Shown here piece after piece: positions 21,620 to 29,177 of a DNA stretch of 31,756 bases (positions are counted from its first letter, which is position 1; every line of letters starts with the position of its first letter). Below the pieces are notes generated by a model. It was not told the origin of the DNA, ran no database searches, and was given only the letters and a program-made list of their open reading frames with translations. The stretch spans positions 1 to 31,756 of the forward strand of contig CAJFNJ010000006.1 in the NCBI GenBank assembly GCA_904394705.1, read 5' to 3'. The DNA is from Avimicrobium caecorum (GTDB taxonomy: Bacteria; Bacillota; Clostridia; Oscillospirales; Ruminococcaceae). The position numbers were made by a program, and so were the translations under genes.

Positions 21620-22990
21620 TCACTTGCCCACGCAGAAGTTCGCAAAGACCTCGTCCACCACCGCATCGGTGACCTGCCGCCCATCCAGTTCCAGCAGGGC
21701 TTCCAGAGCCTCATCAATGCAGATGTTCACCGCGTCCATGGTCATGCCCATGCGCTGGGCATCCAGAGCCTCTTCCACGGCACTGCAGGCCCGGCGCACA
21801 CAGCCCCGCTGACGCTCATTGGCAAGCATGGGGGCAGAGGGGTCCACCGCGCCCAGCGAGAGAGCCTCCCGCACAGCGGTATCCAGTTCCGCCAGACCGG
21901 TTCCCTCCCGGGCCGACAGGGTGACACAGTGGGTGAGCTGCTGACGCACCCAGTCCTCGTCCCCGCTCTGGCCCAGGTCGGACTTGTTGAGGATCGCCAC
22001 CGCCGGACGCTCCCGCAGCGAGAGCACCAGTTCCCGATCCTCGTCTGAAAGGGGAGCGCTGCCGTCCAGCACCGCCAGTACCAGGCTGCTCTGTTCCAGT
22101 TTGCCCCGGGCACGGGTGACACCGATGGCCTCCACCGGGTCATCGGTGGTGCGCAGACCGGCGGTGTCGGCGATATTCAGCACCAGCCCCCCGGGCAGAC
22201 GCACGGTCTCCTCCACAATGTCCCGGGTGGTGCCGGGAATATCGGTGACAATGCTGCGGTCATATCCGGCGAGCAGGTTCATCAGGGTGGATTTGCCCAC
22301 ATTGGGACGCCCTACAATGGCAGTGGGAATCCCTTCCCGGAGGATTTTGCCGGTGTCGAAGGTAGAGAGCAGATGCCGCAGTTCTCCGGCGCACCGGGAG
22401 AGGGTCTCTTCGAGATGGGTGTCGGTGAGCTCCTCGATCTCATCATCGGGGTAGTCCACCCAGGCGCTCATGTGGGCAGCCAGCAGGGTGAGGTCGGCAC
22501 AGACTGCCTGGGCCTTTCTGGAGAGGGCGCCTTCCCGGGCTGCCATAGCCGCACGGCTGGCATCCGCACCCGAAGCGGAGATGAGGTCCATTACCGCTTC
22601 GGCCTGGGTGAGGTCCATTTTGCCGGACAGGAAGGCCCGCTTGGTGAATTCACCGGCCTGAGCGGGGGCAGCGCCGTGATCCAGCAGGAGGCGCAGCACC
22701 CTCGAGAGCAGCCAGGGGCCGCCATGGCAGGAGAACTCCACCACATCTTCGCCGGTGTAGCTTCTGGGGGCGGTGTAGACATAGACTACCACCTCATCCA
22801 CCGGTTCGGAGCCGTCCATTACATGACCATAGATGGCAGAAAAGCCGGGGACATTCTGGATGGTGCGTTTGCCGATGGGCCGGAACACCGAAGCGGCGAT
22901 GGCTTTGGCATCGGGGCCGGACATCCGCACCAGGCCGATGGCACCGGCGGACATGGGGGTAGAGATTGCGGCAATGGTGGGATTATTCAT
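21620..22990 (-). CDS. mnmE: tRNA modification GTPase MnmE
   Basis: A 456-residue GTPase. With MnmG it adds the carboxymethylaminomethyl group to wobble uridine of certain tRNAs. The N-terminal tetrahydrofolate-binding domain begins TIAAISTPMSAGAIGLVRMSG. The G domain shows GRPNVGKST (227-235), a DTAGLR switch and NKSD. The C-terminus ends FCVGK, with the conserved cysteine. The length is normal. The start at 22990 has GGAGG upstream and lies one base past the stop of yfbR, so the two genes form an operon. mnmG is not next to it in this window. Confidence 0.96.
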   Translation of the reverse strand: MNNPTIAAISTPMSAGAIGLVRMSGPDAKAIAASVFRPIGKRTIQNVPGFSAIYGHVMDGSEPVDEVVVYVYTAPRSYTGEDVVEFSCHGGPWLLSRVLRLLLDHGAAPAQAGEFTKRAFLSGKMDLTQAEAVMDLISASGADASRAAMAAREGALSRKAQAVCADLTLLAAHMSAWVDYPDDEIEELTDTHLEETLSRCAGELRHLLSTFDTGKILREGIPTAIVGRPNVGKSTLMNLLAGYDRSIVTDIPGTTRDIVEETVRLPGGLVLNIADTAGLRTTDDPVEAIGVTRARGKLEQSSLVLAVLDGSAPLSDEDRELVLSLRERPAVAILNKSDLGQSGDEDWVRQQLTHCVTLSAREGTGLAELDTAVREALSLGAVDPSAPMLANERQRGCVRRACSAVEEALDAQRMGMTMDAVNICIDEALEALLELDGRQVTDAVVDEVFANFCVGK

Positions 22991-22991
22991 C

Positions 22992-23600
22992 TTAAAAGTC
23001 CTCCTGAGTCTGGAGTTCGTCCAAAGTTTTTTCGAAAGCGGGGATAAAGTCCCGCAGGAAACAGTCAGCTTCGGGCAATGCCATGGCAGAGATGGCCTCC
23101 CGGGTCTGGGCAGCAGCCCGGCGGAACTCAAAATTGCCCTGCCGGGTCTCCTCCATGCACTTTACCAGGGCGGAGAAGCGGTCTGCCGCCTTGAGATAGG
23201 GCAGGTACCGGGCATATGCGCCGGCGGGCAGCAGATAGGGGGCATAGTCCTCCCGTAGATCGGCGGGGAGCAGGTCCAGCAGGCTCTGGCAGGAGGCAGC
23301 TTCCACGGCCTTGTAGGCTTCGCTGATCTCGGCGCTGAAGTATTTCACCGGGGTGGGCAGGTCGCCGGTGAGGATCTCAGCGGCATCGTGATAGATCGCC
23401 AGCAGCACACCGGTGCCCAGATCCAGGGGTTCCTCTCCGGGGGTGAGGAACCGGCGGTTGTGCAGCGAGAGCAGGGCGTGCATGAAAAAGGCGGTATCGA
23501 GGCTGTGCTCGCTGAGATTTTCGTCCCGGGTGCTGAACATCAGGCCCCAGCGACGGATCAGTTTCATCCGGGCGAGCATGGCAAAAAAGCGGTTCTGCAT
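22992..23600 (-). CDS. yfbR: YfbR-type HD-domain 5'-deoxynucleotidase
   Basis: A 202-residue HD phosphohydrolase that dephosphorylates deoxyribonucleoside 5'-monophosphates in characterised relatives. The metal ligands are visible: His32 in SEHS, His71-Asp72 in IYHDAAE and the later Asp in KAADRFSAL. The hallmark EILTGDLPTPVKY spans residues 75-87. The start at 23600 has GGAGGAAAA upstream, and a longer open frame has no site. It is followed directly by mnmE. Its leader holds strong hairpins and begins near repeat copy B, which may supply the promoter. Confidence 0.9.
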   Translation of the reverse strand: MQNRFFAMLARMKLIRRWGLMFSTRDENLSEHSLDTAFFMHALLSLHNRRFLTPGEEPLDLGTGVLLAIYHDAAEILTGDLPTPVKYFSAEISEAYKAVEAASCQSLLDLLPADLREDYAPYLLPAGAYARYLPYLKAADRFSALVKCMEETRQGNFEFRRAAAQTREAISAMALPEADCFLRDFIPAFEKTLDELQTQEDF

Positions 23601-23662
23601 GAGGTTTTCCTCCGGCGGTGAAATAATTCCGGCAAAATATGCCACTCTATTGATACAGGGAG

Positions 23663-23731
23663 AGCCGTTCCCGGCCGGGAACGGCTGTGACAGGCGCCGC
23701 CCCGGCAGCCGCCGGGGCGGGGGACACCCCC
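23663..23731 (-). promoter_or_regulatory. structured leader of yfbR-mnmE (three hairpins)
   Basis: A perfect 24-bp palindrome (23663-23686, AGCCGTTCCCGG/CCGGGAACGGCT) is followed by a perfect 10-bp stem CCGCCCCGGC/GCCGGGGCGG with a 4-base loop (23697-23720), then a GGGGG/CCCCC stem. A leftward transcript from repeat copy B would carry all three before the yfbR ribosome site. No T run makes them a standard terminator. Confidence 0.6.
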
Positions 23732-23763
23732 GATCCAGTGGCTGCAAAGACAGATATGATACC

Positions 23764-23883
23764 CTATTATACCATGGAGTGTCAACGGAATGGTATAATT
23801 GGCCATTGGGACGGAAGCAGGCGAAGCCTGCGGATCGTCCGGCCATAAAGACAAGTATAATAGCCGCCTTGCGGCTATTATAG
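23764..23883 (-). repeat. palindromic intergenic element, copy B (120 bp)
   Basis: The reverse complement matches copy A at 13931-14051 along its whole length. Its hairpins are ATTATACCAT/ATGGTATAAT (23766-23775 with 23790-23799, 14-base loop as in copy A), GCAGG/CCTGC inside GGACG/CGTCC, and ATAATAGCCGC/GCGGCTATTAT. It lies between the divergent genes yfbR and yfhO. TATAAT boxes face both ways, and the leftward TGGTATAAT is positioned like the one before the cysteine desulfurase gene. A 16-bp palindrome CCTTTTTATAAAAAGG (23886-23901) adjoins it. Confidence 0.8.
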
Positions 23884-23954
23884 CACCTTTTTATAAAAAG
23901 GAAAACGCCGGGGGAAAATACTGCCCGGGTCTATGGCGCAGAGCATTGGGATTG

Positions 23955-23963
23955 TGCTATACT
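23955..23963 (+). promoter_or_regulatory. extended -10 promoter of yfhO
   Basis: TGCTATACT, 45 bases before the ATG at 24009, with no good -35. Confidence 0.5.
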
Positions 23964-24008
23964 GATAGATAACAAAAATCCCGACGGGAACAGACAGGGA
24001 GGAACCGT

Positions 24009-26531
24009 ATGCAATCGGAACAGACACAGATCCACACACAGCCCGCACGCCGCAAGGTGCCCGGATGGCTGCTGGCCTTCGGCATTGCGCTGCTGGCGGC
24101 GGGAATCATGTTCCTGCCCTTCATCATCTATGAAAAGGGGAACTTTTTCTTCTTCGGGGACTTCAATGTCCAGCAGATTCCGTTCTACCGCATGGCCCAT
24201 GATGCCGTGCGTTCCGGGGAAGTGCTCTGGAACAGCTATACCGACCTGGGCGCGAACTTCATTGCGTCGTACAGTTTCTATCTGCTGTTCAGCCCCTTCT
24301 TCTGGCTGACCCTCCCCTTTCCCAGCGGGATGGTGCCCTATCTCATGGCGCCGCTCCTCATGCTCAAAACCGCCTCGATGGCTCTGACTTCCTATTTCTA
24401 TATCCGGCGGTTTGTGCGCACCGATGAGTATGCCATCATCGGCAGCCTTTGCTATGCCTTTTCCGGCTTTGCCACCTATAATATCTTCTTCAACCACTTC
24501 CATGAGGCCATGGTGTTCTTCCCGCTGCTGCTCATCGGTGTGGAGGAACTGGTTCAGAACCGCCGCCGGGGCGTCTTTGCGCTGGCTGTGGCGGTGAACT
24601 GCATCGTCAACTACTGGTTCTTCATCGGCGAAGTGGTCTTTGTGGTGCTGTATGTATTCCTGCGCATGACCGACCGCAGCTGGGGCATGACAGTCAAGCG
24701 GTTCTGTGCCGTGGCACTGGAATCGGTGCTGGGCCTCTGCCTTGCCATGGTGGTGCTGCTGCCGTCGGTGCTGGCGATCATGGGCAATCCCCGCACCACC
24801 TCGGATAATCTGCTCTATGGCTGGAACTTCTGGATCTACTCCACCGTGCAGCGCATTCCCCAGATCCTCCAGACCCTCTTCTTCCCGCCGGAACTCCCCA
24901 GCCGTCCCAACTTCTTCCCGGACGGCGGCGCCAAGTGGAGTTCCCTGTCGGCCTGGCTGCCGCTGTTCGGCGTGTCGGGGACAGCGGCCTTCCTGCTGGC
25001 GGCCCGGCGCAGCTGGCTGAAAAAGCTCCTGTTCACCTGCCTGTTCATGGCACTGGTGCCGGGACTCAACAGCGCCTTTATCCTCTTCAATAACTCCTAC
25101 TATGCCCGGTGGTTCTATATGCCGGTGCTGCTCATGTGTCTGGCCACTGCCACCGCCCTGGAACGCCGGGACATCGACTATGTCCGGGGGGTGCGCTGGT
25201 ATGCCGGCGGTGTATTGCTGTTCATGGTCGCCTGCGGCCTCACCCCCTCCAAGACCAGCGAGGGAGAGTGGAAACTCGGCCTCATGGACGAACCCATCCG
25301 CTTCTGGCTGGTCTGCCTCATTGCGGTGTGCTGCGTGGCGCTCACCCTGTGGATTGTGCGCCAGCTGCGCAGAAATCCCGCCTTTGTACGCACTGCCATC
25401 GCCCTCACGGCGGCGGTGGGCTGTCTGCATGGAATGTTCTTCATCGGCAGCGGACGGCTCTACGGCACCAGCGGCAGCTTCCTGCGGGAACGCGCCCTGG
25501 CTGGCTATGACAGCATCGCCTTCCCCGGTGAGGACGAGGACGAATTCTTCCGCCTGGATCTCTACAACACCCTGGACAACCTGGGTATGTACTGGCATGT
25601 GCCCAATATCCAGGCGTTCCATTCCATTGTTCCCAACTCCATTATGGAGTTCTATCCCTATGTGGGCGTCAAGCGGGACGTATCCTCCAAGCCGGAGGTG
25701 AACAACTATGCCCTGCGTCCGCTGCTCTCGGTGAAGTACCTGGCAGTATCCCAGTCGGAAAAGGACGCTGAAAACCTCATGCCCGGCTATACCTTCAGCT
25801 TCTCCCAGTTCGGGTATGACTTCTATGAGAATGAAAACTATCTCCCCATGGGCTTTGGTTATACCACCGGGGTGCGGCAGTCGGTGCTGGATACCGCGCC
25901 GCTCTCGCTCCGGGCCAATGTAATGCTCGAGGCAGTGGGACTGTCGGACGAGGCCATGGAGCGCAATGCCGATATCCTCACCGAGCTGGAATCCATCGAC
26001 TATGCCTCTCTCAACGCCAGCGGCATGGAGGAGGCTGTGGAGGAGCGCCGGCAGTACACCTGCGATACCTTTGCCTTTGACAAGACCGGCTTTACCGCCA
26101 CCTGTGACCTGGACGAAGATGTGCTGATGTTCTTCTCGGTGCCCTATGACAGCGGCTGGAGCGCCACCGTAAACGGCGAACCCGTGGTGATCGAAAAGGC
26201 CAGTGTGGGCTTCATGGCGGTGCGGGTACCGGCAGGGGAAGCCGAGATCCGCTTTGAGTATATGACCCCGGGCCTGATCCCCGGCGCCTTTGTATCGGCG
26301 GGCGGCCTGGTGCTGCTGGGCGTCTATCTGCTGGTGATGCGCCGTCAGGACCGGCGGACCGCTGCCGCGGACCCGGTGCCTGCCAGCTTCCGCAGCCTGC
26401 GGGAGCACCGGGAGGAGAGCATCCAGTCCGCGCAGACCGTGCTGACTCCGGAATCCCCGGCGCCGGCTCTGGAACAGCCCGAACCGGAGACCCCGGACGG
26501 GAAGGAGGAACAAGACCATGAGACCGAATAA
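24009..26531 (+). CDS. yfhO: YfhO-family GT-C glycosyltransferase membrane protein
   Basis: An 840-residue polytopic protein with a dozen or more helices. The first helix (about residues 20-42) is followed by the outward loop FFFGDFNVQQIPF, where Asp51 is the likely catalytic acid of GT-C enzymes. A large extracytoplasmic region around residues 490-740 precedes the last helix. The final 60 or so residues form a cytosolic Glu/Pro-rich tail. In Bacillus and Listeria, YfhO moves GlcNAc from an undecaprenyl carrier made by CsbB onto lipoteichoic acid. The next gene is a CsbB-type enzyme that overlaps it by 14 nt, so the same job is likely here. GGGAGGA precedes the ATG. Confidence 0.9.
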   Translation: MQSEQTQIHTQPARRKVPGWLLAFGIALLAAGIMFLPFIIYEKGNFFFFGDFNVQQIPFYRMAHDAVRSGEVLWNSYTDLGANFIASYSFYLLFSPFFWLTLPFPSGMVPYLMAPLLMLKTASMALTSYFYIRRFVRTDEYAIIGSLCYAFSGFATYNIFFNHFHEAMVFFPLLLIGVEELVQNRRRGVFALAVAVNCIVNYWFFIGEVVFVVLYVFLRMTDRSWGMTVKRFCAVALESVLGLCLAMVVLLPSVLAIMGNPRTTSDNLLYGWNFWIYSTVQRIPQILQTLFFPPELPSRPNFFPDGGAKWSSLSAWLPLFGVSGTAAFLLAARRSWLKKLLFTCLFMALVPGLNSAFILFNNSYYARWFYMPVLLMCLATATALERRDIDYVRGVRWYAGGVLLFMVACGLTPSKTSEGEWKLGLMDEPIRFWLVCLIAVCCVALTLWIVRQLRRNPAFVRTAIALTAAVGCLHGMFFIGSGRLYGTSGSFLRERALAGYDSIAFPGEDEDEFFRLDLYNTLDNLGMYWHVPNIQAFHSIVPNSIMEFYPYVGVKRDVSSKPEVNNYALRPLLSVKYLAVSQSEKDAENLMPGYTFSFSQFGYDFYENENYLPMGFGYTTGVRQSVLDTAPLSLRANVMLEAVGLSDEAMERNADILTELESIDYASLNASGMEEAVEERRQYTCDTFAFDKTGFTATCDLDEDVLMFFSVPYDSGWSATVNGEPVVIEKASVGFMAVRVPAGEAEIRFEYMTPGLIPGAFVSAGGLVLLGVYLLVMRRQDRRTAAADPVPASFRSLREHREESIQSAQTVLTPESPAPALEQPEPETPDGKEEQDHETE

Positions 26532-27513
26532 ACTGTATATGGTGATCCCCTGCTACAATGAGGAGGAAGTGCTGCCCGAAACCGCCCGGCGGCTGCGGGA
26601 AAAGCTGACCGCCCTGATGGAGGCGGGGACCATTTCGCCCGAGAGCCGGGTGCTGTTTGTCAACGATGGCAGCAAGGATCACACCTGGGAGATCATTGCC
26701 CGGCTGCACCAGGAGAACCCGCTCTTTTCGGGGGTGTGCCTGTCCCGGAACCGGGGGCATCAGAATGCGCTGCTGGCGGGCCTGATGACCGCCCGGGAAC
26801 GGTGCGACATCACCATCTCCATGGACGCTGACCTCCAGGACGACATCGAAGCCATCGACGGCTTCCTTAAAAAGTATCAGGAGGGGTGCGAAGTGGTCTA
26901 TGGTGTCCGGTCCAGCCGGGCCACCGACACCGTATTCAAGCGCTCCACTGCCCAGGGCTTCTACAAGCTCATGCGGCTGATGGGCACCCCGGTCATCGAT
27001 AACCATGCCGACTTCCGGCTGATGAGCCGTCCGGCGCTGGATGCCCTCTCCCAGTTCGGGGAAGTGAACCTCTTCCTCCGGGGAATTGTCCCCATGGTGG
27101 GCTTCAAGAGCGGCATCGTGGAATATGAACGCCATGAGCGCTTTGCCGGTCAGAGCAAATATCCCCTGGGGAAGATGCTCTCCTTTGCCTTTGACGGTAT
27201 CACCTCCTTTTCCACCATGCCCATCCGGCTCATTACCCTGGCGGGCTTCGGAATCTTTGTGGTGAGCCTGCTGGCTCTGCTGATCTTCCTGGTGCAGAAG
27301 CTGCTGGGCTATACTGTCCAGGGCTGGGCTACCCTGATGGGGTCCATCTGGCTCATCGGCGGCCTGCAGCTGCTGGCACTGGGCATTCTGGGCGAGTACA
27401 TCGGCAAAATTTACATGGAAGTCAAGCACCGGCCCCGGTTTGTGATCGAACGGGTGCTGGACGATTCTCCGGCAGGCGAAACACTGCCGGCAGACCGGAA
27501 CGGCTGGAAATAA
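26518..27513 (+). CDS. csbB: GT2 undecaprenyl-phosphate glycosyltransferase (CsbB/GtrB-like)
   Basis: A 331-residue enzyme that should load a sugar onto undecaprenyl phosphate on the inner face of the membrane. GT2 motifs are IPCYNEEEVL (10-19), NDGSKDHT (49-56) and SMDADLQDD (101-109). HADFRLMSR at 163-171 is typical of GtrB/DPM1-like members. Two C-terminal helices (about 236-258 and 270-293) anchor it. GGAGG inside the end of yfhO precedes the ATG. The pair parallels csbB-yfhO. A small GtcA-type flippase, the usual third part, is not seen nearby. Confidence 0.9.
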   Translation: MRPNKLYMVIPCYNEEEVLPETARRLREKLTALMEAGTISPESRVLFVNDGSKDHTWEIIARLHQENPLFSGVCLSRNRGHQNALLAGLMTARERCDITISMDADLQDDIEAIDGFLKKYQEGCEVVYGVRSSRATDTVFKRSTAQGFYKLMRLMGTPVIDNHADFRLMSRPALDALSQFGEVNLFLRGIVPMVGFKSGIVEYERHERFAGQSKYPLGKMLSFAFDGITSFSTMPIRLITLAGFGIFVVSLLALLIFLVQKLLGYTVQGWATLMGSIWLIGGLQLLALGILGEYIGKIYMEVKHRPRFVIERVLDDSPAGETLPADRNGWK

Positions 27514-27520
27514 CCACCGC

Positions 27521-27549
27521 TGGCACAGTCCGCCGGGATATGATAGTAT
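27521..27549 (+). promoter_or_regulatory. promoter of the surface protein gene
   Basis: TGGCAC (27521-27526), 17 bases, TAGTAT (27544-27549) with TG before the -10. Confidence 0.55.
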
Positions 27550-27593
27550 AGAGAGCAGAGGAGCTGCCGGCGGGCAGAGAAGTGAGGTAGACT

Positions 27594-28826
27594 ATGGCAA
27601 AACGAGAATGGAACGGTTCTGCCCGGATCTGGGGCGGGATTCTGGGAGGCGCTGTGGTACTGGCAGTGCTCCTGGCCCTGGCAGTGCAGAATTTCACCGC
27701 GCAGCCGGCAGGTCCGGCACAGGAGAGCTCCATGGGATCGGAGAGCAGCAGCCTGTCCCCCGGTTCGTCCTCGGAGGAGGAGAGCAGCTCCCAGACCGAG
27801 AGCGGCGACAGTTCGGAGGAGTCCTCCGAAAGCTCCTCCCAGGCGGAAAAGACCGATAAGATCACCATTACCCAGTCGGGCGAATATGCCGGCATCGATC
27901 CCATGAAACAGGTGGTCATCCGCACCGGCGAGGTGACCATCCGGGATATGACCATCACCGGCGATCTGTTCATCATGGACGAAGTCACCGGCGATGTGAC
28001 GCTGGAGAATGTCACCATTGAGGGCAATCTCTATGTCTATGGTTCCGACCTGCTCACCCTGGATTCGGTGACTGTACCGAATGCCCGGTTCCAGCGGGAT
28101 AACCAGCAGCTGAATGTCATGGTCAAGGGGGACAGCCAGATCGACAACACCCTGGTGATGTGCAGCGCCACCCTGCGGGAGCGGGCACTGGGACGGAGCG
28201 AAGGCTTTGTGAATATGCAGGTGGAAAACGGCGGCATTCTCATCAAGAACAATATCTCGCTGCTGTCGGTGCATCTGGATCAGCTCACCGTCAACTACAA
28301 CAGCCGCATCAGCCTGTCCAGCGGCACCGAGATCAAGCAGGCCGACGCCAATGCCAAACTGACCCTGGCCGGCCTTGGCAAGGTGCAGGATCTGGTGGTG
28401 CGCAGCGACTATGTGCAGTACACCGTCGACCCGGACAACATCACCGTCAAGCGGGGCTATGCCGATCCGGTGAAGGTGGATCAGGAATATGAGGCGGACG
28501 AAAACGGGGAGGCCTCGCTGCTGGACACCGAAAGCCTGCAGCTGGACACGCCGGAAGATGTCTGGCTCTATGAGGAAGATGGGTACCTCTGTCTGGAGTA
28601 CAGCCATGTGGACGCCAATGACGGCTACTATGTGGTGGTATACAAGGGCAGCGACCGTCTGCTGAGCGTTTATACCGATGTGGACGAGGAACAGCTGGTG
28701 CTCACCGAAATGGACCCGTCCTGGCAGGGCAAACGGTTCTATGCCAAGGTCAAGGCGCTGGGCAGCGTCTATGACAGCACCGAGGATTCGGAGTTCGGCG
28801 ACAGTGAAACCTTCCGTTGGGAATAA
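27594..28826 (+). CDS. membrane-anchored surface protein with beta-helix-like repeats
   Basis: A 410-residue protein of unknown function. An N-terminal signal-anchor helix (about residues 12-34) is followed by a Ser/Glu-rich linker (about 44-85). Short repeating strands follow (VTIRDMTITGDLFI, VTLENVTIEGNLYVYG), spaced like the turns of a right-handed beta-helix. The last 100 or so residues may be a fibronectin-like module (YLCLEYSHVDANDGYYVVVY to the end). No sortase signal or catalytic motif is visible. It lies between the CsbB-like gene and the cellulose-synthase-like gene, each with its own promoter. A wall or glycan role is inferred from the neighbourhood only. Confidence 0.8.
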   Translation: MAKREWNGSARIWGGILGGAVVLAVLLALAVQNFTAQPAGPAQESSMGSESSSLSPGSSSEEESSSQTESGDSSEESSESSSQAEKTDKITITQSGEYAGIDPMKQVVIRTGEVTIRDMTITGDLFIMDEVTGDVTLENVTIEGNLYVYGSDLLTLDSVTVPNARFQRDNQQLNVMVKGDSQIDNTLVMCSATLRERALGRSEGFVNMQVENGGILIKNNISLLSVHLDQLTVNYNSRISLSSGTEIKQADANAKLTLAGLGKVQDLVVRSDYVQYTVDPDNITVKRGYADPVKVDQEYEADENGEASLLDTESLQLDTPEDVWLYEEDGYLCLEYSHVDANDGYYVVVYKGSDRLLSVYTDVDEEQLVLTEMDPSWQGKRFYAKVKALGSVYDSTEDSEFGDSETFRWE

Positions 28827-28839
28827 AATCACGCTCATA

Positions 28840-28882
28840 TATGTGCAATATGCACATAAAACTACCTGATTCTATGTGCATA
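28840..28882. repeat. TATGTGC repeat cluster
   Basis: TATGTGC (28840-28846) faces GCACATA (28852-28858) as an inverted repeat, and TATGTGCATA recurs at 28873-28882. It lies just after the surface protein stop. An operator or weak hairpin is possible. Confidence 0.5.
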
Positions 28883-28919
28883 TAACATAATAATAGAAAT
28901 TTTACATCTGACAAAGAAA

Positions 28920-28963
28920 CAGCGCAGGCTTTTGCGGATTGCATAAAACCAGGCGCTGTTTTT
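28920..28963 (+). terminator. terminator after the surface protein gene
   Basis: ACAGCGC and GCGCTGT form the stem, followed by TTTT. The loop is long (26 bases). Confidence 0.7.
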
Positions 28964-28992
28964 CCGAAGGAATCCGGCGAAATGCCGGGCAA

Positions 28993-29056
28993 TTTTCCAG
29001 AAATATGAGAGTTTTCCCAGAATTAACCTGAATTTTACGGGAAAAACACGGGAAAA
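28993..29056. promoter_or_regulatory. TTTTCCC/GGGAAAA site array upstream of a consensus promoter
   Basis: TTTTCC at 28993 and TTTTCCC at 29012 face GGGAAAA at 29039 and 29050. The array ends 8 bases before the -35 of the glycosyltransferase promoter, a likely place for regulator binding. The regulator is unknown. Confidence 0.4.
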
Positions 29057-29063
29057 TCGAGGT

Positions 29064-29092
29064 TTGACATTGGGGGAGCGGGTCACTATAAT
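29064..29092 (+). promoter_or_regulatory. perfect sigma-A promoter of the CESA-like gene
   Basis: TTGACA (29064-29069), 17 bases, TATAAT (29087-29092): full consensus. An 80-base leader follows. Confidence 0.85.
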
Positions 29093-29177
29093 CAGTATGA
29101 CACCCCGTAAAGATGGAATGCAAGTTTGGAAAGCGGGACAACAACTGTCCTGATAAGTGAAAATTGGAGAGAGTGGA

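Noticed and set aside
23931..26519. 862-residue leftward open frame opposite yfhO
   Set aside because: A shadow of the GC-rich yfhO codon pattern; rich in His/Gln/Gly and without known motifs or a ribosome site.
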